Shown here piece by piece: positions 13,858 to 21,942 of a stretch of DNA of 29,282 nt. The notes beneath the pieces were generated by a model, which searched no databases, was not told the origin of the DNA, and saw only the letters and a program-made list of their open reading frames with translations. Location: the IMG/VR virus record IMGVR_UViG_3300033148_003642, positions 1-29,282 of that record, one strand, 5' to 3'. Both the position numbers and the translations under genes were made by a program. Position 1 is the first letter of the stretch. Every line of letters begins with the position of its first letter. This stretch comes from a virus.

Positions 13858-14701
13858 AATCGTAACGAATCTCAAAGCACGCCTGTTTTATCGCCGTATT
13901 CGGAGCGCTGTCAAATGATATATATATAGTTTTCCCCGCGGCTACTCCCCCAGATGTAATACTATCATCGGCCAATACTCCGGCTGTAGTATCGAAAGTA
14001 TTTACTACCACCGGGTTAGCTAGTCCAATGAAAGTATCTGCGTATTTTAAATCACCGGCAATCTCATTCGCTGCTGAATCTAGCGTGACTGTTATTTTAG
14101 TTATGGTGATGTCCGCATCAGTTACCGGCCAAATACAGATCTCATTGTCCTCTGTTTGCGTAGCAAGAGGGTCTACAAGATTAAACCGTAAATACTTAGG
14201 TTCACTTGAAATGTTTCCTGTGATAACTGGTGTTGCTATAGTCGGAGTAGTGCCAAACACCCACGCGCCTGTCCCTGTCTCATCAGACACACGGCCGATC
14301 CAATTAGCTGATGTAGTCTGATCAATATTTGCGTAGGTATGATTATGGCTATCGTCTACCACATAAGCCTTAACATCATCCGGCCCACCTGCACCACCGT
14401 CAGTCCGTGTAAAGGTGACATCTGTATCGTCTTTAAAGTTAGCTACTGAGTCTACATTAACCCCATTGACTGTAACACTATCCCCACTCCCGCCAGTTAG
14501 TACAAGAGAAACCGTGCCATCGGAATTGTCAGTGAGCGTTCCATTGGTGACTTTGACTTTTGATATGTCCAGCACAGACGGCGCTCCATCCTCTTCTTCC
14601 ATAGATACAGCCCTATCAAGCCCTGTTATAGTAGGTTGCATCACTGCATAGCTATAGAATGTAAAAACACAAAGCAAAAGCAAAATGCATATTTTTTTCA
14701 T
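13850..14701 (-). CDS. Exported fibre-like protein with signal peptide, 283 aa
   Basis: The start at 14701 follows GAGGTAAGA. Residues 1-19 form a signal peptide (MKKICILLLLCVFTFYSYA). Next come VKVTNGTLTDNSDGTVSLVL, a short module also present as DNSDGTVTV near the N-terminus of the 958-aa fibre, and a Gly/Asp-rich beta region (GDSVTVNGVNVDSV). The C-terminal half (from about 180) is a compact beta domain with KYLRFNLVDP and DITITKITVTLDSA, similar in style to receptor-binding or collar-type domains. Likely a fibre or appendage. It is one of several exported proteins in a row. Confidence 0.6.
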   Translation of the reverse strand: MKKICILLLLCVFTFYSYAVMQPTITGLDRAVSMEEEDGAPSVLDISKVKVTNGTLTDNSDGTVSLVLTGGSGDSVTVNGVNVDSVANFKDDTDVTFTRTDGGAGGPDDVKAYVVDDSHNHTYANIDQTTSANWIGRVSDETGTGAWVFGTTPTIATPVITGNISSEPKYLRFNLVDPLATQTEDNEICIWPVTDADITITKITVTLDSAANEIAGDLKYADTFIGLANPVVVNTFDTTAGVLADDSITSGGVAAGKTIYISFDSAPNTAIKQACFEIRYDYD

Positions 14702-14713
14702 TCTTACCTCACA

Positions 14714-14965
14714 TTATCCAAATATCGTATCAAAACGGCCATAAGTTGCTGTCGCTTTGTTCGCCCAATCATAACCACTGTCTCCCTTAGCATAGGTATA
14801 AGTTGTCGCTGCTCCGGCCACTACTGCTTTTTGTATATACCATCCGCCGTCTTTATCGATATAGCCATAGTACGATGTTGATCCAGTTTCCGTATTAGAT
14901 ATATTATACCCGCCTACTCTTGACGCATTCGCATTCAAAAACGCCTCTGTACTAATATCTGTCAT
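14714..14965 (-). CDS. Small tail-type protein, 83 aa
   Basis: The start at 14965 follows GAGGTAAG. It contains STSYYGYIDKDGGWYIQKAV and ends YGRFDTIFG. Short phage proteins with a 'YYGYxDxDGxWYI' core next to fibre genes are familiar to me from environmental phages, but no function is known. Predicted to be mostly beta. No signal peptide, unlike its neighbours on both sides. Confidence 0.55.
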   Translation of the reverse strand: MTDISTEAFLNANASRVGGYNISNTETGSTSYYGYIDKDGGWYIQKAVVAGAATTYTYAKGDSGYDWANKATATYGRFDTIFG

Positions 14966-14968
14966 TTC

Positions 14969-15535
14969 TTACCTCTTTTTGTTTTTAAGTTTCTCTGCCA
15001 ATATAGACAATTTCAATCCCTTATCATCTAACTCAGTTTTCTTTTTTAACAATAACTTTGTGTCCTTATCCAACTTGCTCCTTTGCTCGTTCAACAGTTG
15101 AACATTATTCTTTAACTTGGTTTCCTCACCAGTTAAATACTCAAACTTCTTAATGTAATCTCTTTCTTGGACTCTAGCCTTGTCTAATGAAGCCTTAACA
15201 ACATTACGATCTATGACTAGGTTATCACACTCTATCTTGGCTTTAGATACAGCCAACTCAAGATCACCTGACAACTTAGCGTACCGGCTAGATTCACGGC
15301 TTAAAGATGTTTTGATATCAGCCTGTTCAGCTATCTTTTTGTTTAATTTATCTTCAAGGGCTATTACAACAACTTCATTTTTCTTAATTGTTTCAGTAAG
15401 AGAATCATCCAATATTTTAAATTTTGCACATTCTCCTTGCGCTTTCTTTAACTCAGCATTAGCTTCATCAAGAATCTTAATCTCCGCTCTTTTAATTTCT
15501 TTAACTACCGGTTCTAGCAATTTTGTATAATCCAT
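14969..15535 (-). CDS. Long coiled-coil protein A, 188 aa
   Basis: The start at 15535 follows AGGAGG. Almost the whole protein is a charged heptad-like helix rich in Lys, Glu and Leu (EDLKNKI-type segments; KLDKDTKLLLKKKTELDD near 150), predicting a long parallel coiled coil with no membrane segment. Its size and the segment IKTSLSRESSRYAKLSGDL resemble the 202-aa protein at 19117 (IKTQLGKEISKHNKLNNTL), so the two may be paralogues. Both lie next to small beta proteins and exported fibres. A fibre-shaft, tape or chaperone role is possible. Confidence 0.55.
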   Translation of the reverse strand: MDYTKLLEPVVKEIKRAEIKILDEANAELKKAQGECAKFKILDDSLTETIKKNEVVVIALEDKLNKKIAEQADIKTSLSRESSRYAKLSGDLELAVSKAKIECDNLVIDRNVVKASLDKARVQERDYIKKFEYLTGEETKLKNNVQLLNEQRSKLDKDTKLLLKKKTELDDKGLKLSILAEKLKNKKR

Positions 15536-15556
15536 TCTTACCTCCTGTTTGTTGTC

Positions 15557-15916
15557 TTATTGCGACATATCCTTATTAATCAACTTCTGCGCTGTACTTT
15601 TCATCAACGTCTTTAGCCATACCGGGGATCTGCTATATACTTCCGTTGTCGTATACGTTGTGTTTGAAATATCTCCGAAAGGATATATATCTGATTCGGT
15701 GACTCTTACACCACCAGTATTAGCCCAGCCCTCTATCTGCACCGCATAAGGATAATATTCCTTCTCTCTTGATGTAAAATTATAGGTCGAATATGGCATA
15801 ATTATATTTGTCTTAAATTTTATATCGTCTACATTCTCAAATGTGATTACCCTTTGGGCCAATACTGTTACGGTGATAAGCAATGTTACTATTGATAAAC
15901 AAATAATTCTTTTCAT
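15557..15916 (-). CDS. Exported protein with signal peptide, 119 aa
   Basis: The start at 15916 follows AAGGAGGTGG. Residues 1-20 form a signal peptide (MKRIICLSIVTLLITVTVLA), cut before QRVITF. The mature 99 residues are beta-rich and Tyr/Thr-rich (YSTYNFTSREKEYYPYAVQI; SNTTYTTTEVYSR) and end in a helical basic tail. No known motif. It directly follows the 958-aa fibre in the operon (11-nt gap), so it may be a small partner, cap or chaperone of that fibre. Confidence 0.6.
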   Translation of the reverse strand: MKRIICLSIVTLLITVTVLAQRVITFENVDDIKFKTNIIMPYSTYNFTSREKEYYPYAVQIEGWANTGGVRVTESDIYPFGDISNTTYTTTEVYSRSPVWLKTLMKSTAQKLINKDMSQ

Positions 15917-15927
15917 AACCCACCTCC

Positions 15928-18804
15928 TTACGATACAACTCCACCTAGATTATCAGCAACGCCTCTTATAATCATCTTATGCAAGAACGCACTTGCACCT
16001 AGAGTGTCTGTTAATTCATCACCCAATCTATAAATTTTTAGTCCTAATACTTTATCTCCCGCATCAAAAGCTGCCGTAGGGATAACACAGGTAGAATGAA
16101 CCAAACCATTTGCATTTCCTGAGCTTTCATGCAAACAAGGAACATCGGTTACGGCGGTATCAGTCATATCTTCACCTGCCGCTTTGATTTGATAACCTAT
16201 TTGCCAGTAACAATCTTCTGACGTTGTCGGGCTATCCCATACTAAAATAACTTCCATATTTTCAGTATCATCCCATCTTCCAGTGATCCTCATGCTTGCG
16301 TGGATATGATCTTGGTTGCCATCTGTAAATTCATAAGCTGTGCTTACCCCTCTATTAACAAGAGTTGCTGAATTGGCTGGTGGTTCTTTAAACCCTGCGG
16401 AATCTATTTCAAAGCCTATCCAATATCTTCCATCACCTGTCATTGTCATTCTGCCAGCGTTACTAATGATTGTGGTATCCGTTCCGGCTCCAAAGGTAGA
16501 GCTTCCCGCTACATCTAAATCACCCAAAGCCCATACAGGAGCATTCATCTCTATGCCTATTGTGGCGCCTATATTAACCCAACCATCTAAGCCAGAGTCT
16601 ATGTATTCATTACCGTCTGTTTGAGTTAATACTATTTTTCCTTTGGTATTGATAGTCCCCGCGTTAATGGTTAGGAATTGGTTCTCAACTACTGCATCAA
16701 AAAAGCCATAGATAAGGGCTTCTGCTCTTGCCTCTGCTTCGGTACTTCTGTCAATACTATCAATGAATAATTTATAAGTAGCAGTTTCATATAGACCAGC
16801 ATTATTTCCGATAGATACACCATAGTCTGCTACCTTAGTGACATTACCAACTGCTACGGCATAATCTGTATCAACATCATAAGCACGAGAATAATATCCA
16901 AGCATTGTATTTCTCTCGCCTGTTGTAAGATTGCCACCAGTTGAATATCCAAACAAAGCGTTTTTGTTTCCATTGGTTCTCAAAGCTGTTCCTGAGTAAG
17001 TTCCGACACATGTGTTATAACCGATATTGCTTGCCCCATTTGCACCAGTGCCTGAATAACCACCTACAAATACATTATAGTTTCCGCCTGCGGTGTATCT
17101 TCCAGCATTGTGTCCTAATCCTGTGTTTACAGTGCCAGAGGTAAACTGTAAACTATTCTGTCCAATAGCAATAGTATTAAGTGCAGAAGTGCCACAATTT
17201 ACCATTGGGTCATATCCTATCGCCACATTTGATGTACCAGTTTCTAAGGCTCTTCCTGCGTGGAGTCCAATGAGAGTATTGCCTAAGCCTGATAACTCTA
17301 AATTAGCTCCTGCCTCTGAACCTATAACAACGCTATTCCCAGAAATCCCTGCACCTGCACCCATCATGGTTGATGTAGCACCGATGATTAAGGCAGGTAC
17401 TCCGTCTTGCAGAATCATCGAGTTAGTGGTATTGCTTTGTGCGTAGAGATAGACCCTACCACTGACTTCCATTGTTGCGTCAGATATGTTGTCTATATAT
17501 TCCGTTGTGGTGTTGTTTGATACTGTGGCTAGGTGATACTCTTTATAATTCGCTTCACCTGCTTTAGTTCTGTAAATCTTCCTAGAAGTAACACGATAAT
17601 CAGGGCTTACAGAGATAGTTACTGTGACCTGTTGTTTACCTGCAACTACAGTTATTGAGTCAGCTGTACTTCGTTCTGTTTCTCCAAAAGCAGTTTCATA
17701 GGTAACGTAGTAATAGTGAAGTCCAGCGTCAACGTTCCCTGCTGTGTCTATTTCTACTGCTACAGGGGCATTGGGTTTGGTTACATAGTTAAAGTCTATA
17801 CCTGTATCTACAATGCCATATTCTGTACTGGCTATACCGTAAATATGGAGTGCAGAACTTCCATCGTTCAAGGTTACACCATCAGTGACTGAACCAAATG
17901 TTCCTTGGCCTTCAGTTGTAAGATTCTCATTGCCAAAACTGATGCTACCGCTTGAGTCTATAATGGTTCCACCATAGATAGACATTGTTCCAATATAGGC
18001 ATTTAAAGAGGTAACTGAATTATCAAAATTACCCCCTCCAGCGTTGTCTATCCAAGACTGGCCTGATAAGTCTATGAAGGCATAGGTATCTCCACCAAGC
18101 AAAACTCCTTGGGTATCTCCGTTACTACGGAAGATTCCAGCGAAAGTATTGCCACCGAAAGTTGACCCTCCTAACTCTGCATAGTATGAATTGCCGAAAG
18201 ACCCAGTATTTGAAGTATAGACTGAGCTATCATTAAAATTGGCAGCCCCAGGATTTGACCAATTGAAGACGGCATCGGAACCATTGCTTGCGTAAAGTAT
18301 TCTGTTAGCTATATCTACTGACAGAAGAGGGCTGCTATCGGTTAATCCACTGTCAAAGCGCCCTGTGCCTGTGGTTGTAAAATCACCAGTCCCGGCAGAT
18401 ATATCAACATCCGCTCCTGATATATTGCCTACCCAGCCATAATTTCCAAACTGTATTACTGTTGTGCCGTCTGTAACCCCGGTATCGAATGCGCCTGAAC
18501 CAGTAGTATCAATATCAAATGATCCGTCCTTATCCCCTGTTAGCCCGGTATCATTCACATACTTGCGCCAGAATACATCTGATAAAGCCGTATCAAGATT
18601 GACCGTAACTGTACCGTCAGAGTTATCCTGAACGCCGCCGTCCGGGGAGAATCCAATGCTATACGGGTTGAAAACAGAGGTACTATCGTCTGATATTATC
18701 AAAACTCTAGTCTCAAAGATATTGTCTTGTGCTTGTACGTTTAACGCAAAAGCAAAAACTAAAAGTAACTTAAATATACTCAACAATCCTGATTTCACTA
18801 ACAT
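15928..18804 (-). CDS. Large exported tail fibre with trimeric-adhesin-like roll, 958 aa
   Basis: The start at 18804 lies inside the end of the previous gene. Residues 1-25 form a signal peptide (LLSIFKLLLVFAFALNVQA), cut before QDNIF. Parts in order: a DNSDGTVTV module near 60; repeated 'xFDxGVTD' shaft units to about 330; a fibronectin-like segment (YYVTYETAFGETERS, about 365-455); then about 480-690 a YadA-head-like left-handed roll with repeats such as GLGNTLIGLHAG, NVAIGYDPM, NTGLGHNAG and YNVFVGGYSG; and a C-terminal beta domain (from about 800; DCYWQIGYQIKAAGE). This is the architecture of a trimeric receptor-binding fibre. No S74 autochaperone or beta-barrel translocator was seen, so it is not itself an autotransporter. 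Export by Sec of a phage fibre is unusual. Confidence 0.75.
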   Translation of the reverse strand: MLVKSGLLSIFKLLLVFAFALNVQAQDNIFETRVLIISDDSTSVFNPYSIGFSPDGGVQDNSDGTVTVNLDTALSDVFWRKYVNDTGLTGDKDGSFDIDTTGSGAFDTGVTDGTTVIQFGNYGWVGNISGADVDISAGTGDFTTTGTGRFDSGLTDSSPLLSVDIANRILYASNGSDAVFNWSNPGAANFNDSSVYTSNTGSFGNSYYAELGGSTFGGNTFAGIFRSNGDTQGVLLGGDTYAFIDLSGQSWIDNAGGGNFDNSVTSLNAYIGTMSIYGGTIIDSSGSISFGNENLTTEGQGTFGSVTDGVTLNDGSSALHIYGIASTEYGIVDTGIDFNYVTKPNAPVAVEIDTAGNVDAGLHYYYVTYETAFGETERSTADSITVVAGKQQVTVTISVSPDYRVTSRKIYRTKAGEANYKEYHLATVSNNTTTEYIDNISDATMEVSGRVYLYAQSNTTNSMILQDGVPALIIGATSTMMGAGAGISGNSVVIGSEAGANLELSGLGNTLIGLHAGRALETGTSNVAIGYDPMVNCGTSALNTIAIGQNSLQFTSGTVNTGLGHNAGRYTAGGNYNVFVGGYSGTGANGASNIGYNTCVGTYSGTALRTNGNKNALFGYSTGGNLTTGERNTMLGYYSRAYDVDTDYAVAVGNVTKVADYGVSIGNNAGLYETATYKLFIDSIDRSTEAEARAEALIYGFFDAVVENQFLTINAGTINTKGKIVLTQTDGNEYIDSGLDGWVNIGATIGIEMNAPVWALGDLDVAGSSTFGAGTDTTIISNAGRMTMTGDGRYWIGFEIDSAGFKEPPANSATLVNRGVSTAYEFTDGNQDHIHASMRITGRWDDTENMEVILVWDSPTTSEDCYWQIGYQIKAAGEDMTDTAVTDVPCLHESSGNANGLVHSTCVIPTAAFDAGDKVLGLKIYRLGDELTDTLGASAFLHKMIIRGVADNLGGVVS

Positions 18805-19120
18805 CTGCCCCTGCTGTTACAAGAAAAATATTGAATGAACCTTTAACTTTAAGGAATCTTATCTTACTCCTGGGATAAAAAGCAATCCCATTTGCTGAAG
18901 ATACTCCTGAACCTCCATAATAAATTACCTTACTTCCCGCATTTTCAAATTCTATGCTACCTTTACCCGCTCCGATTATAAATTGATGCACACCGGATGT
19001 TATATTTACAGGCGTTCGATGTGATGCCGCACCTATCTCCGCTATAGCCGTTACTTTCCCACCTTCTGCGTTTACATCACCTTCATTGAATAAAGGTTCT
19101 AAACTTTTGTTTGTACTCAT
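18770..19120 (-). CDS. Small beta-sandwich tail protein, 116 aa
   Basis: The start at 19120 overlaps the previous stop (ATGA) and has no clear ribosome-binding site, so coupling is likely. The sequence VHQFIIGAGKGSIEFENAG, KVIYYGGSGVSSANGI and FLKVKGSFNIFLVTAGADVSEIRIVE matches a short beta-sandwich pattern I know from small phage tail proteins ('VYFGGSGVTSxxGIPL ... GxFNLYLIA'). No signal peptide. Probably virion-associated, with the large fibre gene starting inside its 3' end. Confidence 0.6.
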   Translation of the reverse strand: MSTNKSLEPLFNEGDVNAEGGKVTAIAEIGAASHRTPVNITSGVHQFIIGAGKGSIEFENAGSKVIYYGGSGVSSANGIAFYPRSKIRFLKVKGSFNIFLVTAGADVSEIRIVEYI

Positions 19121-19725
19121 TTTAGTTTTAATTTAGTAAGCTCAAGTTTGATACGCTTTTCTTGGGTTTGTATCCACAAATCCCTTGCACCTAATATATG
19201 CTCTTTGTTTATCCTCTCCCGCTCTTTCTTATCAAAAACCTTTTCTTTAAGCCTTAAAGCATCCTCTCTTTGATCGTGTTCAGTACGTTTCTTTTCAAGA
19301 CGCTTGGAGTCTGTGCCTAACAATGTAGTTTTAAGCTCATAATTTTTCGTAATGGCTTCCTGTTTTCTTCTTTCATCTATGGCCAGGTCTCTTTCACCCT
19401 CGACAGTGCTTAGGGCCAAGTCTGATTTAGACTTATTGAATGATAATGTATTATTCAATTTGTTATGTTTTGATATTTCCTTCCCTAACTGAGTTTTTAT
19501 ATTTATAACTTCAGTTTGTTCTTTTACTAATTTCTCTACCTCTATCTTTAATTTACGATTGTTGCTTTTCTCTTGATCTTTCAAAACACCGTTTTGACGG
19601 CGGACTTCGAGTATATGCTTCTCTAGCTCTTTCTGTTTAAGTGCCAGGGCATCGTGAAACTTCTTCAGCTCAACCGCATACTTGTCTGTAACGTGAGACA
19701 ACTCTTCTTTAATAAATTTAAGCAT
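19117..19725 (-). CDS. Long coiled-coil protein B, 202 aa
   Basis: The start at 19725 overlaps the end of the ligase-like gene by 8 nt. It is Lys/Glu/Leu-rich throughout (EELSHVTDKYAVELKKFHDAL; KEQTEVINIKTQLGKEISKH) and predicts one long coiled coil with no membrane segment. It shares length, composition and an IKT-L--E-S---KL---L segment with the 188-aa protein at 14969, so a duplication is plausible. Role unknown; fibre shaft or assembly factor are options. Confidence 0.55.
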   Translation of the reverse strand: MLKFIKEELSHVTDKYAVELKKFHDALALKQKELEKHILEVRRQNGVLKDQEKSNNRKLKIEVEKLVKEQTEVINIKTQLGKEISKHNKLNNTLSFNKSKSDLALSTVEGERDLAIDERRKQEAITKNYELKTTLLGTDSKRLEKKRTEHDQREDALRLKEKVFDKKERERINKEHILGARDLWIQTQEKRIKLELTKLKLK

Positions 19726-20887
19726 AGGTCTCCTTTTTCATTGATAGTTCGAACAAAGCAAAGCCCGGAATTATGAAACACGCTGTCCTGGCAAGAAACA
19801 TCGGGAAGTGTGCTAGACTGATCAATAAGACAATAGCACAAAATGCCCCAAGGGCTAGAGTCTGGTCACTCTTCATCGAGTACCTAAACATTCTAAAAAG
19901 ACTATACACATAACCGAATAAAAACACCAAACCGAATACCCCCCATTCAAAAAATAAAGATACATAAAGATTGTGAGGGTTATCCCATTTGTGTACGTTT
20001 TGATGCAATACATTCTTTGACCATGTTTTATTTACTTTCGTTGCGAAGTTAAACGTCTTGGTTTTAGTTATGTTTCTAAATGAATCCAATCCCCAACCGG
20101 TTATGGGCCTCACAGTTGCTTTCCTAAGCACTACCTGCCATTGGCTGAGTCTTGCTCTCTGCGGTCTGTCTACCCATTTTAAATACGAGCCTCCACCTAT
20201 TAATAAAACGATAACAATACCCCACCAGAGCTTACGCGGGACTCTGAAGAAAGAAACAAAAATAAGCCCTATTATTGCGATTAAAAGGCAACTTGATGCT
20301 TTGGATAGGTAAAGACCGGCAAAGGCCAGGACAAGGGTCATTTTGCCCCATTTTGACCGCCTCATAGCGCATATCGGGACAGCTAACGCGCATAAATACC
20401 CTAGAATAGACGCATGCCCCATAAACCCGGTAGGCTTTAAATTAATAGCATGATTTTTCCATGCCGTAGCAGTGAGAAAGTTTTCCCCATAGATAAAATC
20501 ATACCCCGCTAGTTGGATAAAAGCGTATAGTACATTTATCGACATTAGGACAACAATCGCATTGAAGAAATATTTTATATGTTTTTTCTTAAAATATGTT
20601 TTTGTCAGGTAGTAAAGAATTGAACAGTAAAATATGTTAGACAAATAGGTATGGCCTGTCTCAAACTTGAAAAAGCAAAATAGGAATAATGTCCACCAAA
20701 GAAAACCTGTCAGCCAGATGTTTCTCAGCAATAGGCCGAATATAACAGAGATAGCTATAGTCATCACGAATTGCTGTGCTTCTCTTTCGTGCATGCCCTG
20801 GACTGTCACAATACAGAGAAAGCATAAGGCTATAATAAAAGCTCTGATTACTTTAGGAGAGTATGTCTCTAGTATTTGTTTTATCAT
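19718..20887 (-). CDS. O-antigen polymerase/ligase-family (Wzy_C) membrane enzyme, 389 aa
   Basis: A polytopic membrane protein with about ten to twelve hydrophobic segments. Near residue 305 it has NPHNLYVSLFFEWGVFGLVFLFG, the 'HN..y......E.G..G' signature of the Wzy_C/O-antigen ligase superfamily, and before it a periplasmic-loop segment ITGWGLDSFRN, also typical. The superfamily contains Wzy polymerases, WaaL ligases and PglL/PilO protein O-glycosyltransferases, which all use undecaprenyl-linked glycans in the periplasm; the sequence alone does not say which. The start at 20887 overlaps the adaptor stop by ATGA and the stop overlaps the next gene by 8 nt, so it is a built-in part of the late operon. 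Phage D3 uses a Wzy of this type for seroconversion. Its position among exported proteins is notable. Confidence 0.8.
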   Translation of the reverse strand: MIKQILETYSPKVIRAFIIALCFLCIVTVQGMHEREAQQFVMTIAISVIFGLLLRNIWLTGFLWWTLFLFCFFKFETGHTYLSNIFYCSILYYLTKTYFKKKHIKYFFNAIVVLMSINVLYAFIQLAGYDFIYGENFLTATAWKNHAINLKPTGFMGHASILGYLCALAVPICAMRRSKWGKMTLVLAFAGLYLSKASSCLLIAIIGLIFVSFFRVPRKLWWGIVIVLLIGGGSYLKWVDRPQRARLSQWQVVLRKATVRPITGWGLDSFRNITKTKTFNFATKVNKTWSKNVLHQNVHKWDNPHNLYVSLFFEWGVFGLVFLFGYVYSLFRMFRYSMKSDQTLALGAFCAIVLLISLAHFPMFLARTACFIIPGFALFELSMKKETYA

Positions 20888-21585
20888 GCTATTGGGATTT
20901 TCGGGCTAAAGTATGATATATCCGGTGAACGTGATTGACATTGCTGGTTCATCCCTATATTCTTAGCCGCCCCGATTATCAATTCATCTTTTAACTCTTT
21001 AACTTTGACCTTAGCAGCAGAGATACCAGTTGTATTACTATCATCTAAAAACTCTTTTAGCTCAGCTACGCCCATAGCTATTACTAATGGATCGTATTTA
21101 TTTTCAAAAGGTGAACTGCCGCCTGATATCACATCTGTTAATAATTTAATATAATCTAAAACTATCAGATCAGCAGTAGCAACGCTAGGCGTAGGGCCGA
21201 GATATAATTTATTATCCCATAAAGCGCATACGTCAGGGGTTGCAGCTGAGTCGGCAGAAGGATCGGGGAATAAATCTCTGTATCTGCTAAACGGTATTAG
21301 TTCTATAACACTATCATTAGTACGCTCTGTAAATTTGAATGGTTGGCTGAAATCTACCGGTAAAGCAGATATATCTATATATTCTTGATCTGCTACTGGC
21401 GTTAGGGTGGTTGATTCCGATATGTCATCTAAAAGGCTATGGTCTAAAAATAGCTGCTTAATGACTTTCAGCGCATCGTTGATTATGTCTATGGCTAAGG
21501 TGTCCAAGGGTGTGTCGTTAGACACATTATAATCAGCTCTGCGTTTTATCTTCGCGACTAGATTGTCTATTGTTGATTTTGCCAT
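20884..21585 (-). CDS. Head-tail adaptor (connector) protein, 233 aa
   Basis: The start chosen is ATG 21585 with GGGAGGAC just upstream; an in-frame TTG at 21597 is less likely. The helical N-terminus (DNLVAKIKRRADYNVSNDTPLDTLAIDIINDALKVI, abbreviated) is followed by a beta part (YIDISALPVDFSQPFKF) and LWDNKLYLGPTPSVATADLIVLDYIK, then a helical C-terminus. This is the organisation of P22 gp4 / T7 gp11-type adaptors, which bind under the portal and start the tail. It lies after capsid genes, as expected. Assigned by architecture and synteny. Confidence 0.6.
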   Translation of the reverse strand: MAKSTIDNLVAKIKRRADYNVSNDTPLDTLAIDIINDALKVIKQLFLDHSLLDDISESTTLTPVADQEYIDISALPVDFSQPFKFTERTNDSVIELIPFSRYRDLFPDPSADSAATPDVCALWDNKLYLGPTPSVATADLIVLDYIKLLTDVISGGSSPFENKYDPLVIAMGVAELKEFLDDSNTTGISAAKVKVKELKDELIIGAAKNIGMNQQCQSRSPDISYFSPKIPIA

Positions 21586-21872
21586 TTGTCCTCCCAATAT
21601 TTATTAGGTTTGTTAATAACGGTCATTATTATACTAAGTTCAACATCACTAACTGGATTATACGTATAGATAACGTATTCCGCCCCTTTGTTGATAATAA
21701 ATCCCCATGAGCCAACTGTCCTTTCGTTTGGGTCTAAGTCAACCTTAAACCCATTTTTTGCAAACTCTTGCTGTATTGCTTTGGGGTAACAAGAGAAAGG
21801 AATAGCCAACTCATCAGGATGAGCGGTAAAGGTAATCAATGTGAAAAGAATTAATATAAATATATTTTTCAT
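21567..21872 (-). CDS. Small exported protein with signal peptide, 101 aa
   Basis: Residues 1-17 are strongly hydrophobic after MKN (IFILILFTLITFTA), a likely signal peptide, though the cut site is unclear. The mature part (FSCYPKAIQQEFAKNGFKVDLD, WGFIINKGAEYVIYTYNP) is a small alpha/beta protein with one Cys. Its 3' end overlaps the adaptor gene by 19 nt. A strong GC hairpin lies just upstream, and only a weak site (GGTG) precedes the ATG. Function unknown. Confidence 0.6.
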   Translation of the reverse strand: MKNIFILILFTLITFTAHPDELAIPFSCYPKAIQQEFAKNGFKVDLDPNERTVGSWGFIINKGAEYVIYTYNPVSDVELSIIMTVINKPNKYWEDKWQNQQ

Positions 21873-21878
21873 AAATAC

Positions 21879-21906
21879 ACCGGGAGGCGGGAAGCCACCC
21901 CCCGGT
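21879..21906 (-). terminator. GC-rich hairpin after the capsid gene pair
   Basis: ACCGGG (21879-21884) pairs with CCCGGT (21901-21906), with further pairing inside (GGC with GCC). On the minus strand it is followed by GTATTT and then the next start codon, so the T-tract is weak. It may be a partial terminator or an mRNA 3'-stabilising hairpin that keeps capsid and decoration mRNA in excess. Confidence 0.5.
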
Positions 21907-21942
21907 AAATTTTCCTAATTGTCAAAAGTCTTTGGAATGCAA

